In this document: positions 32,401 through 45,075 of the stretch, piece by piece | Numbering within the stretch: the stretch's first letter is position 1 | How the letters are laid out: every line of letters begins with the position of its first letter | Source of the DNA: Neurospora tetraspora | Taxonomy: Eukaryota > Ascomycota > Sordariomycetes > Sordariales > Sordariaceae | Assembly: GCF_033439725.1 (NCBI RefSeq) | Contig: NW_026944384.1 | Coordinates: 4,154,001 to 4,218,000, forward strand | Reading direction: 5' to 3' | DNA: 64,000 nt | Made by a program: the position numbers and the translations under genes | The notes under the pieces: model-generated | The model's input: the letters and a program-made list of their open reading frames with translations, nothing else | Databases searched by the model: none | What the model was told of the DNA's origin: nothing

Positions 32401-35297
32401 TTTGAGCCAATTAGACGAATGTCGAAGCTGGCCACGTCATCGGCAAACTGGCGATATTTGACAGGGAGAGCGTCCGTCATGAATTTTCTGTTTCGGCCGC
32501 CTAGCTTGCCAAGAATTCGCAAAGTCGTGTGTGCATGGAAATGGTTATAGGGGTGTGGCTTGAGATGGTCGAAGAGGGCAGCCATCAGCTCGTCAATAAC
32601 CGGTGCCATAATTGGATCCAAATAGTCCGCGGTCAGGTTATCAACGCAGAGTTCCAGAGTACGCAGGCCTTGACCGACCAGCTCGGTCCCTGCGCGCAAA
32701 GCCACCACAAGAGGCCTCATAAGGTAGCTAAGGTGGGGAAGAAGATTGCTCAAGCGTGCTGGGACCGTCAGACAAAGCTCGACATAGAGGTCTCGCTCTG
32801 TCGGCTTGCGAGCCGCTAGGAGCAGATTGTTGAGAACGTCCAAAAGCATCTCCAGGAGAGGCAAGATCTGCTTGTAAAGGTGCTCGAACTTGCCACCACC
32901 AATACTCCTAAACAGAGACCTAAGCAGAAGGAAGTAGTTCATCGGTTCCTCTGCCTTTGTCGAGAGTTCAATAGACTTGGTGATGATGTCAACCACATGC
33001 GGAAGCAAAACCTGCTCATTTTGGGCTGCAAATAGAGTAACAGCCATAAATGCCAACTTGAACAAACGAAGGAGGATGGCCGACTTCTTTACATCGGCAG
33101 AGCCCACATCCTCGATCCGCTCCATCAGAAAGCGTAGAAGCATTCCGCAAAAGCTAGGTGATGTCGCCTCGCTCGCCAGGAAAAACTGAGGAATTTGAAG
33201 AAGGGCAGTGTGCTCGTGAATCATGTCGTACAATCGTGGGATCTCTTGCTGGAAGACCTCGTGGAAAGTCGCGGGGTCCACAACGTGGAAGACCGTAGCG
33301 AATGTCTCGAGGAGGTCTTTCTCCTCTTTTGTGAGGGAAACCATGAAGAAGTTTGCCATGTACTCGACAGTGGAAGTGAAGGGTGACTCGGCTGCGGGTT
33401 TCTCGCTATCGTAGTAACGGAAAACGTAACAACCCTCACGGAAAAGCTTGACGATAACTTCAACCTCCTCAGCAGTGAAGCCGTAAGCAACATCAACCCA
33501 GTGCGCGGGTGCGTTGGCCAGATCTGGCACCGTCGTCGGATTGCAGCTCTTCAGTTGATAGAAAGTGTTCTTCAAGCCCGTCATAAGGTTCTTGAACAGA
33601 AACTTGTTGTCAACGACCGGATCGGCAGCACGATCCCGAGGGTTGGAAGTCTTGATGGGCATCGCAGAGAATATGTCAATTTCGTCCCACTGCGGAGGAT
33701 GCTCCTTATCGGCCAAATACGTCTCGGGCATGTTGTCGGCAGCTTGCTGGGCGTACAGCTTTGAAAGTTTGACCGCATTGGCGTACTGCTTGTTCATGGC
33801 AGCGAACTTGTCGGCAATGGCATTGAGAATCATCATTAGGTAATGTCGCGCATCGACCTTGTTCGGTAAGCGGGCTATACATTCCGCCATATTAAGTAAA
33901 AGCTTCGCGCTCATGGTTTGAAAACTGGTGCCGGGGAAGTTGTCCTGTAGGTTTCGCGTATAGACCTCGACTGTCTTGCGAATCTGATCAGGAGTAAGAC
34001 TGTCCCTTACGTGATGAATGAGGTCGGCTAACATGCTGTACGCCAACGGTCTCATGGTCTCGTATACCGTCAGGCCATCGCCTATCAAGGTACGCTCGTC
34101 CAACAGCTCGTCGATCTTGGGCAAGAAGATTTTCCTGAAGTTGAAGTTGATAATGTGGCGAATGGCGACAAGCAACTCCTTGCGCGCGCCCGACTTCTCT
34201 CGCGGACAGTCCTTGAGAAGCCTCACTATGATCTCTGGCAACGACATGAGAAAATCCGACAGTTGACTGGAGTATGATCTTAGCAGGTAGGCTAAGAAAC
34301 TCATGGTCTTCACCTGGGCGGTGATGAACTCCCCATATGCCACCCTATTCTTGATGTTGGGGCTAACGCCGGTATGGATGGTCCCTCTAGCCGCAGCGTC
34401 CTGGTGAGCCTTTTCCTGCGCTTTTGCCTGGCAAAGCAGCACCGACTTGATGAGGGGAACAAAAAGCTTGACATTGGCTGTGACACTATTGCGATAGACC
34501 TGGAAGATGGACACAACAATAATGGGACACTCGGACAGCACCCTGAAGGATTGCATGCCCTTCAGCAAGGGTCGACCAGATTGTTGTCCAGCATCTGCGC
34601 TGAAGTCGGCGGCGCCAGGGGCGACGGGAGAGCCTGGTCTCGGAGATTGTTGGTGTGGCATGAAGCTCGTTTGGGTGCTGCCGGGAGTTGAAGGGGCGCC
34701 TGGGGGGCCGACCACAGACGTGGATGTGTCGTCAAGCTGTTCCTTTACCACCAATGCCGTCTGTTCGAAGAGCTCCTGTATCAGGTTCAGGAAGGGCTGG
34801 ACTTTGGGACCTAGGACTTTGTGTTGGTGGCGCATGATCTCGGATATGATCTTGACACAGAGAACGGCGTTGTCTTCGTTGTCTTCTCGTACAAGACCCA
34901 TGAGCAGGTCTACAACTTCTTCGGCGAAGGGTTCGAAGGGCTCGGGCGACGGGTTCGAGGTAGGGAGGCGATGAAGGATCTCGAGGATGCAGTTTCGCAG
35001 CTTCTGCATGTTGACTTGATCCATCGTTTTGCTCTGGAACACTGGTGGCTGGCGGAGAATCATGATGAAGGGAGGCATTATGCGCTTGAGGAACGGAGAG
35101 TATGCTGGACCGGTCACATAGTGGTCGAGGCTGTCGCGCAAGTTTATCGCGGCTTCGACCTTGAGCCGAAGCTCTGTAAGGAGGCACGCGATGTCAGAAT
35201 CGACTCATGAAGCACTAGAGGGAGGGGAAGGGTAGATAAACGTACCAATTTCGGGAGTGCACAGCTTCCTGACGACATCGTCAATTAGGTTGGCCAT
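23472..35297 (-). CDS. tra1: Tra1, pseudokinase scaffold of SAGA and NuA4
   Basis: Three exons on the minus strand: 35297-35246, 35173-24231 and 24164-23472, giving about 3895 residues. Intron 1 (35174-35245) has GTACGT...TTACAG. Intron 2 (24165-24230, 66 bp) has GTAAGT, branch CTGAC and TGCAG; it is a multiple of three without a stop, so a raw translation runs through it. Tra1 is the giant PIKK-family subunit that contacts activators and recruits the SAGA and NuA4 histone acetyltransferases in the nucleus. HEAT-type helices fill most of the protein. A FAT region (for example [12 protein letters not shown]) is followed by a Gln/Ala/Pro-rich insert at about 3245-3330, a PI3K-like domain ([20 protein letters not shown]), and a C-terminal FATC ending ALWMPYL. 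The kinase-like part lacks the usual HxDxxxxN and DFG catalytic motifs, as in other Tra1/TRRAP proteins. The start [18 protein letters not shown] fits the family. Confidence 0.95.
24165..24230 (-). other. In-frame, stop-free intron in tra1
   Basis: On the minus strand, GCG|GTAAGT begins at 24230 and ACATGTCAATGCAG ends at 24165. The length is 66 bp (22 codons) and it is open in frame. The encoded stretch ([17 protein letters not shown]) is Ser/Thr-rich and interrupts a conserved region. Retention would insert 22 residues rather than truncate the protein. Confidence 0.75.
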
Positions 35298-36838
35298 GGC
35301 TGAGTGGCGGCGTTCACCTCGGGCAGTAGTAGAAAAGCTGTCGGTAAAGCTCTATTGGCATGGAGGAAGGGGAGAAAGGATAGCTATGTCCAGCCTATAC
35401 AAGTTAGTTACGGGTTGCATGTCGACGATTTGATCGGGACGACAAGGCTGAAGTGACGGGAGGTATGACCAAAGCATCTCGGTTTGTCGGCGGCAGAATG
35501 TCGCAAAGGACGGGAAGGGGGCATGCTCGATCCACCCGGGCATACAAAGGTCAGGCAGGTACCTGTACGGAACAGGCGATCCACCAGCAAGTGCAGATGA
35601 GCTGTTGAAAGGCAGGCAGGAGATAGATGCAGGTTCGGGAAGGTGTAGTAAACACCGGCATCAACAGCCATTGATGATCGGGGGTCCCGGTAGAGGCAGG
35701 TAGGTAGAGGGGTAACGGTGCGGTATGGGGAAGGCTCGATCCATCAGGCTGGAGATGGAGTGGAAACATGGCCTCGTCGCCCTGGAGAAGTAACTGAAAT
35801 CAACACTCACTTATGACGCCATAGCAGAAGATAATCGTTGTTATTATCATCCAAGTGCGGAGGAATGGGTATCGCAAAGGAAGATTATCGCAGCGCAATA
35901 TGGAAGAGAGAGGTTGGAATAAAACAAAAGTATCTGATGGGTATCAAGTGATTGGTAAAAGTGGGAAAATGCGCCGCTGTCAGAAGGTTGCGACAGTTGC
36001 TCTCGGTGGAAAGTGCAACCTGGGCGGGCAGACTGCGGCGCGGTCGCAAATCGAAAAATCCCAGGGAACGCGAAGCAGGGGCGTCCGGTCGCCAAATCCA
36101 ACAACGCTAGGCATCCGTTTAAACGTTGTTCCGGACTTCGCCCCTCCCTGATTGGTCAACCTTAAAGCTTAAGGCCTAACGGGGTTCTCGGCAGGCAAGC
36201 TGGTTCCTTGTACTTGCGGCTGTCGATCTAATCTTATCGGCTGAGCTTATCTTATCACTTACACGGAATGCCCCACTGCCGTTTACGATCGACGCTTTTC
36301 CAGACCGTGACATCAAACGTCCTCCTTTAAGACTGATGGAAGCAGGACCGCCATCTGCACAACGTTCAAGAAGAATGCAGAAAGAAACAAAGGAATAGTA
36401 CAGGTTTCTCCTTTCATTCACCAGCTACGCCTGTCTAGGTAAAGGTTATTCTAGCACAGTCATTGACGTATTGACGTTTTGCGTTTGCCAGAAATCTGCC
36501 TGGTGGTTAAGTGTTCAAGGCACTTTTAGGTTGCCGCTCTGATCCGAAATTGTTACTCATTTTCTTCGCGTATATGTGGTCACAAGGAGCTCAGGGTCAA
36601 GATTGTGTATATGTCCAAGATCTGTTTATTCTAGCTTCAAGAGTGAATGTACACGGTAATACTACAAGATGTTTGTGACAAGAAAGGAAAAGCTTTTAAA
36701 CAAAAAACGCCGCCGGGTATTGCTAATGTCTTGCTTTATCCAATGCAAGAGTCCCCAATAATATCCCAAATATGTGTGTAGTGAATGAAGAGAAAGGAAG
36801 TGTTGTTTGTTTTTGAATGAGTGATGGGGTTTGACACT
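35298..36838. other. Intergenic region upstream of tra1
   Basis: About 1.5 kb holding the tra1 promoter and the 3' UTR of the LPMO gene. A CCAAT-type motif (ATTGG) is at 36151-36155. Short open frames on both strands are not supported as genes. Confidence 0.5.
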
Positions 36839-38068
36839 TTAGCCCCTGAAACGAACGGCGAGGCGCCTCATCTTCTTTCCGGCAGCCTTGATGTTGAGAG
36901 AAGTAGACTGGCCGACATCACAAACGGTGCCAGCAGCAAGTGGCATGACGGGCGTCCAGACGCCGGAAGCACACTGCTGGTAAGACTTTCCATCAATGCA
37001 GTTCCACATTCCTTCAGTGCTGCAAGCAGATCCTGCACCGGAGCTGCCCGAGCCACCGGAGCCGGAACCAGAGCCAGGGCCCGAACCAGAGCCCGAACCA
37101 GAGCCCGAACCGGAACCACCACCGGAGGAGCCGCCACCAGTTTGAGGAGGAGGAGCAGGAGTTTGAGCAGGAGGAGCAGGAACAGAAGTGGTGGGAGCCT
37201 GCGCAGGAGGAGTCACGGCCGGAGAATCGGGAACCGGAGCCGTGATGAAGATTCCACCTCCACCTCCACCAGGAGCATTAGTGGGAGGAGCAGCCGGAGC
37301 AGTTGTGGATGGCGAAGGAGACGATCCAGAGCCACCGCCGGAGCCACCGCCGGAGCCACCGCCAGAGCCGCCGCCAGAAACAGCATTGCACTCAGGAGAA
37401 AGACCACCCTCGAAGTCTGAAGCAAAAGTGTCGACCGACTTGCCGGGGTTGGGATACTTGTAGTCGTGGTTTTCCTGTGTGGTGCACGCGTTGATGGAAG
37501 GGATGTTGGCCACCAACATGTTCGGCAGCGACTCATAGTTGGACTTATCACCTCCACTGCCAGTGAGAGTGACGGGAGCGCAGTTCATGTAGAACTCACG
37601 GTTCCCGATCTTGTTCAACCAAGTCCAGGCAATGGTGGCGTTGCCGGTTGGGATATTGTCGGGAATGGGGAAAGAATAACCGAATGGGTCAGCGAGGTTC
37701 GCGTTTTCAGGCAGGTTGCCAGGAGTGTCCTTTGCAGGGCAACCGCCTTCGATGGAGTGAATGACCTTCCAGACGCTGTTCTTGTTCGGCTGGGTGTCGT
37801 AGGTGATGGAAACTTGGCACGAGCCTCCTCCATGGACTGCCGAGCCAGTGAAGGCCAAGGGCTGTTTTGAGCCCAAGGCCATGGGGCTGGGAGTGCCGGA
37901 GTAGACAGTTCCTTCACGTGCCTGGCAAGGGAAGTTGATGCCAGTTGGGTCGAGAGGGCCGTTCTGCGCTTGGGGAGAGGAGAATATTTTGGGCGTGTTC
38001 ATCAACATGTGAGCCTGCGAAAGCACGGCAAAGCCGCTGGTGGCGACAAAAGCTTGTTTGAAGAACAT
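36839..38068 (-). CDS. AA11-family lytic polysaccharide monooxygenase
   Basis: Single exon, 409 residues. The signal peptide MFFKQAFVATSGFAVLSQA is followed directly by HMLMN, so cleavage exposes the N-terminal His needed for the copper histidine brace. The second His is at mature position 60 (AVHGGGSC), and an axial Tyr is near mature 141 (NREFYMNC). These spacings agree with the chitin-active AA11 LPMO of Aspergillus oryzae as I recall it (His1, His60, Tyr140). AA11 enzymes cleave chitin oxidatively outside the cell. A linker of roughly 130 residues rich in Gly/Ser, Pro and Ala follows, then a C-terminal segment (CSTEGMWNCIDGKSYQQCA...WTP) that looks like the X278 module often joined to AA11. 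The ATG at 38066-38068 is chosen because the 70 codons of open frame upstream are not signal-like. A role in chitin breakdown or cell-wall remodelling is inferred. Confidence 0.88.
   Translation of the reverse strand: MFFKQAFVATSGFAVLSQAHMLMNTPKIFSSPQAQNGPLDPTGINFPCQAREGTVYSGTPSPMALGSKQPLAFTGSAVHGGGSCQVSITYDTQPNKNSVWKVIHSIEGGCPAKDTPGNLPENANLADPFGYSFPIPDNIPTGNATIAWTWLNKIGNREFYMNCAPVTLTGSGGDKSNYESLPNMLVANIPSINACTTQENHDYKYPNPGKSVDTFASDFEGGLSPECNAVSGGGSGGGSGGGSGGGSGSSPSPSTTAPAAPPTNAPGGGGGGIFITAPVPDSPAVTPPAQAPTTSVPAPPAQTPAPPPQTGGGSSGGGSGSGSGSGSGSGPGSGSGSGGSGSSGAGSACSTEGMWNCIDGKSYQQCASGVWTPVMPLAAGTVCDVGQSTSLNIKAAGKKMRRLAVRFRG
37050..37385. repeat. Low-complexity linker repeats in LPMO gene
   Basis: Two clusters of short direct repeats encode Gly/Ser linkers: GAGCC(C/A)GAACCA-like units near 37065-37115 and GAGCCACCGCCG-like units near 37330-37378. 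The antisense frame reads as an artefactual Arg/Thr-rich ORF. Confidence 0.8.
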
Positions 38069-39770
38069 GATTGTGTTGGGGCTATTCGTTCCAGACGAGT
38101 AACTCCAGTCGTTGAAAGAGTAAAGAACGAAGACTTTGAGATATCTTCCCTCCAGAAATAGGGGTATGGCTTTGAGCAGATGCTGTAAGGATCCTGTAGG
38201 CTTGAGTGGGTGTATTGCGTAGAGAGAGAACGCTTGAAGACTGAAGTTGTTGTTTGGTAATGAAGGAGGGTAATGCACCAGGCAGAAAGTCAGACAACAA
38301 GATCAGGGAAAGTTGAAGCCTCTTAGGAAATAGAGGAGAAAGCCGAATCACCGGGAGATGGTTGTGTTTAGAAAAGAAGAGGGAAAGAAGGGCTTGGCCT
38401 GGCCATCTATATATCTGAAAGCATGGTAGAATGAAGAGTGTAGAGTTCCACTGGGGATGAACAAATGCAAGGCTCTGATTTGTTCTCAAACGGAGATACT
38501 AGACTTCGGAAACTTCTGCAGGAACAGAAGTGACTAGCTAACTCATTGGGTCAGAGAGCATCAATTCCCAGAGGGAATCTCATGGTCCACTTGGACGGTG
38601 GGGCATCATCTGAGTTTGGTGGTAAGTGCTGACCAGTCAGACTCAGGAAGCACCTCATGGCCACTAGCTTTTGAAGCACGGGGGAATGACACAGACGAAC
38701 CAAAAGACATTGCTTAGCCGTTTAGAAGCCCAGCTCAGGCTCTTGATAGGCTGTCGTGGTTTGTTTCAAACGCATGGGATAGGCATAGAATACCGGAGCA
38801 GCTCGGTAGCCCGCTTGAGTGGTTGGACTGTAGCCGTGATATTCGAGACATGCCATATGAAGAGCACATAAGAGGCGTGATATTGTCAAGGAGAGAGGAT
38901 GGGCATTTGCAGATCGGAGATCGAAACTGCAGCCCGCAGTAAGATTCCGAGCCATCTGTGGCGTGGCACGGAAACGCAAACAACAGAAAAAGAATGGGAT
39001 CCAAGATGTCGAGCTTGTTAGAGGTCGGATGAGAACACTCAGTGTTGTATTCTCCATTTTCAAAGTATCAGAGCGCACACCTGGATACCTTGGATACCTG
39101 CCTGAAGTGCCTCCCGCATATTTGCATTCATGTTGTTTTGTTTTTTTTTCTTTCGAGAGAGGTGATGGAAGGAGGCGGCGTTTACCACATGAATCAGTAC
39201 CTCTGTCTACCTGGATAGCATGCCGCGGTCAGCGCAAGTCTTGACGAATACGGTATGTCGTCGAACCCGACTGGCCGTTACCCTAGGGCTCCCAATGAGG
39301 TCCCTGACGTTGCTTCCCAAGGACGCGGTACTCAAGTGTCACTTGACCTGGCGTGACCAAGGTTGCGGCCGATCTCTTGCGAACTACCCTTGAAGAGCGG
39401 CAAATTGCAAGCCTTCAATGGAGCAACAGCTGGAGGCCGCGCGGAGGCCGCGAGAAGGAGACCCACGATTTGAAGCCCAACGACGCTAGGGTTCCAGAAA
39501 TAAAGTGCTCAACGGCGTGAAAAGCGAAACAAGAGCATCACGTCGGTTGAAAAAATTATGGCGAGGTAAGATTGAAACATCCAAAACTGATGTGACAAGA
39601 TCAAGGACCATTCAAAATGCGGGGTCCGAGGAAGATGTGGACGAGGACGACCGGGATGCGGTGGAAGATGTTGGGTCCCTGCCAAGAACAGCGTGGCAGG
39701 GGTTTTCAGCGGTGCCTAGTTGAGGCGACCCCCCTTGTAGGTCTCGCTTGTAGCCCGACTTGCGCTTATA
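38069..39770. other. Intergenic region upstream of LPMO gene
   Basis: 1.7 kb of ordinary composition. It carries the LPMO promoter region. No conserved coding segment is recognised; frames at 38671-39244 and 39505-39811 are short and unsupported. It passes abruptly into RIPed DNA near 39770. Confidence 0.5.
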
Positions 39771-40127
39771 GATATCGCAAATATATTCCACAAAATGAAA
39801 AAAGCGGTTAAACGTATATTAAACAACTATGTGCAAACATCTTCTTAACGTGTATATTATATATAAATTTAGTGTTGTAATAGTCTTTAAAAAATGTTAT
39901 TGTTAATTTTAGAAATAGAAAAAATTAGGAAGAAAGGTAGTAAGAACTTTAATAATATTTTAAATCGAATATCGGATGGAAGATATAAAACAAATAAATA
40001 AAGTAACCCGTTGGATTAAAATATTTAAATTAAAAGCGACCGATTAGATTCTACTTCTTCCTTTCCTCCTTAAATGATTATATTACTATTATCCACTATA
40101 ATTATAGAATATTTAGGAGTAAATTAT

Positions 40128-40245
40128 ACGAAGTTTCCGCGAAGTTTCTACGAAATTTCCTTTTCTTTATTTCTTACGCAAAGTTTCCGCGAAGTTTCCC
40201 TTTCTTTATTTTTTACGCGAAGTTTCTACAAAATTTACTTTTTTT
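40128..40245 (+). repeat. Direct repeats with ACGCGAAGTTTC core
   Basis: Three staggered copies of a module built from ACG(C)(A/G)AAGTTTC and TTTCTTTATTTYTT, each about 40-60 bp, with C/T differences between copies. Confidence 0.7.
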
Positions 40246-42009
40246 TACTTTTTTTTAAATATAAATTAATATTTTTTTATAATTTACTTTCAATAAATAT
40301 ATAATATTTAAATAGTACCCTAAGAACGTCCCAACGTTATTATTTTCGCCGATATTTAGGCCGATCCTTATAACGTAAATTATTATTTTCCTAACGTTAT
40401 CGAAAATTTAATAACTATTAGTTTTAATTTAATTTAAAGTAATAAAAATATATATACCGCCGAAATCTTCTTCGGCAAGCGTTTCTACCACGTCGCTAAA
40501 AATAATAGCGAATTTTACAATTATTAAAGTTCTTTTAAAAATAGAGATATAATATATAAATATCATAAGGATATTTATTAAATTATTTTATATATTAGGT
40601 ATAAGAATAAATCTTTCAATATAAATATTAATAATTATTTTAAATATTAAAAGGTCCGTATTATTAATAATAAATTTAATATTTTTGAAATTTTTCTAAG
40701 TAATTATTAGAAGGTTACTAGAAGGTTACCAGAGGGTTAACAAAGGGTTATTAAGGGTTTTTTAATTAAAATAACTACTAATAAAAGCCGAATTTAAAAT
40801 TCTATAAATTTTTAAAAGGCTTCTTCGATTAAACTATGACGGAAGTTACTTCGTTTAATAAACGTATTAATTCCGCCTTAAAACCGACGCTATTCCTAAC
40901 GAAGTATAAAATAGAGTATACTTAAAAATATAATACCTTCGTAAATATTTCTATTACGAAGAATATATACTATAATCACCCCTATTTAAAGTCTTTCATT
41001 TTTATTAGGGAATTATCTTTATATTATAAAAAAAGGGGGGGAGGGAGGAATTTACCTAAAATTTCTAACCGATTATTAATTATCCATTAACTTTTTATAA
41101 ATACTTTATAAATATATAATTAATATTATAATAAAAGCGAAGAAGGATATTACAAACTTCTTATACTAGAATATAATTAAATACTAATAGTAGAATAAAA
41201 AGGCGGCTTACAAACGTATTACTTTATATATAGAATACGCTTACGAAGATAAATAATAATTAAAGTTAAATATAAAAGGTATTTAATTTAATAATATTCA
41301 TACTATATATTAGGACGTTAGAAAGGATTATAAGGATTTAAAGCTTTTACTAAATAATAGTAAGGCTTATACTGGCTATAAATAAATTAGGCGTAAATTT
41401 CCTTACCTTTTTTCGTTCCTTTACCTTCCTATTATTAAAAGGTTATTTAAAGGTTTTTAATTATTTAAAAACTATAGTTAACTTTTTTAATTTTTCTTCT
41501 TTAAATTTTATTTATAATTTCTACGCCGAAAATTACAATTTGGTTAAAATCTTTAATTCTTTAAACGATATTATCTTTATTACTAATATAATCGATTATA
41601 CGCTTTATAATTATAAAAATAAAAATTAGGATTAAACGTAAATTCTATTTAATATTAAATATAGTAAGGGCGGTTTAAAAGCGTATATTAATTATTATTA
41701 TACTAAATACGACTTTCCTTTACCTTATTCCGACCCGGAGGATAATAATAAAAATACATAGAAGCGTATTTAATAGGATTTTAAAATATTATTTTTTAAA
41801 TTATAATAAAACGTAAGTATTAAATTATTAAAGATTTAATAGATAATTATTAAAGGGTTCGTAAATAATTATATAAGGGTTATAAAAGAGTTATTTATTT
41901 AAATAATAGTAATTAGATCGACTATAGTATAAAATTATACTTTAATAGCAATATCGTTTCCCTCTCTTAAATTATATATTTTTTATCGCTTTTTCTATAC
42001 TACCTAACT

Positions 42010-42620
42010 TCTTAATAACCATTTAAAAAAATTTTCCAACCGAAATAAAACTTATAAATCTCTCTAAAGTAAAAAATATTATCAAAAAATCTTTTCTTCT
42101 CCTTCTAAAATAGAAAATAGATAGAAAATATAAAATTTATATTCTTATTCTTCTAAGGTTAAAAAACTAAAATTAATTCTTTTATAATTTTAAAAGAAAG
42201 AATCTTGAAAAGCTATACCCGGTTTAATATTATAAATATTATAATATAAATATTTATTTCCTTTATATATTATATTGATTACCCTTTTATTTAAGGTAAG
42301 TAAATTTTTTATAACTATTTAAAAAACTTTTTTTCTAACCGAAATAAAACTTATAAGTCTCTCTAAGGTAAAAAAAATATTATGAAAAAATCCTTTTTTT
42401 CTCCATCTAAAATACAAAATAAATTGAAAATATAAAATTTATATTCTTATTCCTTTAAAGTTAAAAAACTAAAATTAATTCTTTTATAATTTTAAAAGAA
42501 AGAATTTTAAAAAGTTATACTTAGTTCAATATTGTAAATATTATAATATAAGTGTTTATTTCCTTCATACGTCGTATTTATTATATTTTCGCTTAGGGTA
42601 AATAATTTTTTAGTAACTAT
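42010..42620 (+). repeat. Tandem duplication of an about 300-bp unit
   Basis: The segment starting near 42017 (AACCATTTAAAAAA) recurs near 42313 (AACTATTTAAAAAAC) and, more decayed, near 42615. Shared landmarks include CGAAATAAAACTTATAA, AAATTTATATTCTTATTC and ACTAAAATTAATTCTTTTAT. Most differences are transitions of RIP type. It matches a linked duplication, the preferred RIP substrate. Confidence 0.8.
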
Positions 42621-45009
42621 TTAAAAATTTTCATTAAAATTAAAAAATTGTAAAAATTTCTTCTTTTTTTTTCTATTATATTAAAATATATTATAAAGAA
42701 ACTTCTCCCCTCTATTAAATAAAAAGTATAAAATCTATCTTGTTAATTATTTAAAATGTGAAGAATAAATATTCTTCTTATATATATTTAATATAATATA
42801 CATATTTCTTTATTTTATATTCCATATTTTTTAACCTTCTCTCAAGTTTATTTAAGTACTTTATAGTAACGGCTTATTTGTTTAAACGAATTGAAAGAAA
42901 ATAATATATTATATTTTATATTTAATAAAAATAAAACATAAATTATAATTTTCTATTTTATAATACGTTGTAGTACTAAAATATTTTTTATCAGTAAAAA
43001 TATATTAAATAATATATTTTTATTTCTTGGTTTAAATTAAGTTATATTAAAAAATATTAAATAAAATATACTCTTCTAATTAGTTAATACTAATAGTCTT
43101 TCTTTTTAGATATTTCTTTTATAATTTCTCTCTACTAAAAAGAATATTATAACGTTCTTTCTTAATATTTTTCTCGGAGATTACTACAATTATTTTAAAA
43201 TAGTTCTTTCCTTTACTATCGTCCGTACTATGGAGGCGATTAATATAATACTTTTTAATAAAGATTATACTATCCAATTATATTTCTATATATTTTTTTA
43301 AATTGTAATAATAAATATTATTAAGCAATAAGAATTATTAATTATAACCGAAGGTATATTTCCTAAAGAAAAAGCTTAATAAAAATACTTTATAGAAGTA
43401 CTTTATTATAAGGATAATTAATTATATATTTATAAAAAGGTAGATTAAACTTTATTTGATCTCTTATTCTAAAATAGAAGTCGTAAACGTTATTTAAAGT
43501 TTCGTTACCCTAAATATTATTTAACGTTCGTCCTTTAATTAACTATTTAATTATTAAACTATTGTTATTATACGAATAGTCGTAACTATTATAATTATTG
43601 TATTTAATTTATCGTCCGTATTTATGTTTAATTATATTCGGTTATTCTTATTATTTTATCTGATTATTTATCGCATTATCGTTATCTTTCGTTATATTAT
43701 TATTATTATACTTAAATAATCGCTACTTTCTAATTGCGTCCATTCTCTTATAACGTCGACGATTTAATACAATTATTAAAATAATTGAATATCGGTATTA
43801 TCGAAGGCCCCGGAATTATTATACGATTAGTTCCAAAGTTCTCGTCGTTTTTCCATTTTAATAATTTTAGTATAAATTTAAAATAAATAATTAATTAACC
43901 TCTTAGAAAATGAAGTAAACTTTAACGAGGATAGAAAGCTTTAGCTATAAATTTCCTATTTCTATTTTCGCTAATTTAGTAATAAATTTATAATTTATTT
44001 CGTTCTTATTACTAATTTGAAATAGGCTAGAATAATACAATAATATAATATAAAACTAATTATATATTATAATAAAACTTTATTATAGATAATTAATTAG
44101 GGTTGTAATATTAGAAGTTATAATTTAAGTAGACGAGGTAGTTAACGGTAATTATAGATAGAAAAGCTAAAATTTAAAATTTAGAAAGAGGAGGGTTAAA
44201 GAGAGTGAACGAATAGGTCGCAAATACCTTTAGAATTTAAAGAATAAATAAATATAAAGCTTATTACTCGATAATTAATAAATAAAAGTAACTTTCTCCT
44301 TAATAGAGAAATAAAAGATTAAGAAAACGTTTAATTATTAATAAAATAATTAATTATATGTCTTACGTAAAGAAATAATAAAAGGCGATTCAAAATATTC
44401 AACTAAAGTATATAGAATATATTTAAAAAGAATATTATTACTTCCTTATTATTATCCCTCTTAATGATTCTTTTTTTTCATATTAATCCCCTTTCCTTTT
44501 CATTATCCTCCTATCATTCTATTCTTCTTCCATCAATCTTCTTTTTCCATTGATAATTTATCTAATTTTATCTATCAATTATAAATAAGTAATTAGCCAT
44601 CCAAACAATTCATACGATTAGCTATCTGTCAATCTCCCAATCTTTCCTATGATCCCTGATTAATGTCAGCTGACTAGTTCCTTTCAGTCTTGTAACCATG
44701 CTCCTGAACAAAATGCATTGCAGAAAAATCGTGAAAAAATCAGCGCAAAAATCATAAGGCATACCATCCCAAATCAATATATTTAAATAATATAGTAGTT
44801 AGTAAAGAATTGTAAAAAAATAAACCAAAAATAAAAATAGGTATTACCTATTACTAAATTACCTATAGTAATTAATAAATAAAAAGGATAAGATAAGTAA
44901 AATAAAGAAGAAAATAAAAGTAAAAACGAGGATAACTATTATCCTTATAAAAATTTAATTTAGTATTACTTTAAAATTATTTAATAATTATACGAATCTT
45001 CATAAGGCC

Positions 45010-45075
45010 TTTACAAATACTTTACAAATACTTTATAAATATTTTATAAATACTTTATATATACTTTACGTATAC
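45010..45075 (+). repeat. 11-bp minisatellite, six copies
   Basis: Six consecutive units of TTTACAAATAC; the later units read TTTATAAATAT, TTTATAAATAC, TTTATATATAC and TTTACGTATAC, mostly C-to-T and G-to-A variants of the first. Confidence 0.85.

Noticed and set aside
36821-37420. 199-codon plus-strand frame rich in Arg/Thr/Ser
   Set aside because: Antisense reading of the Gly/Ser linker of the LPMO gene.
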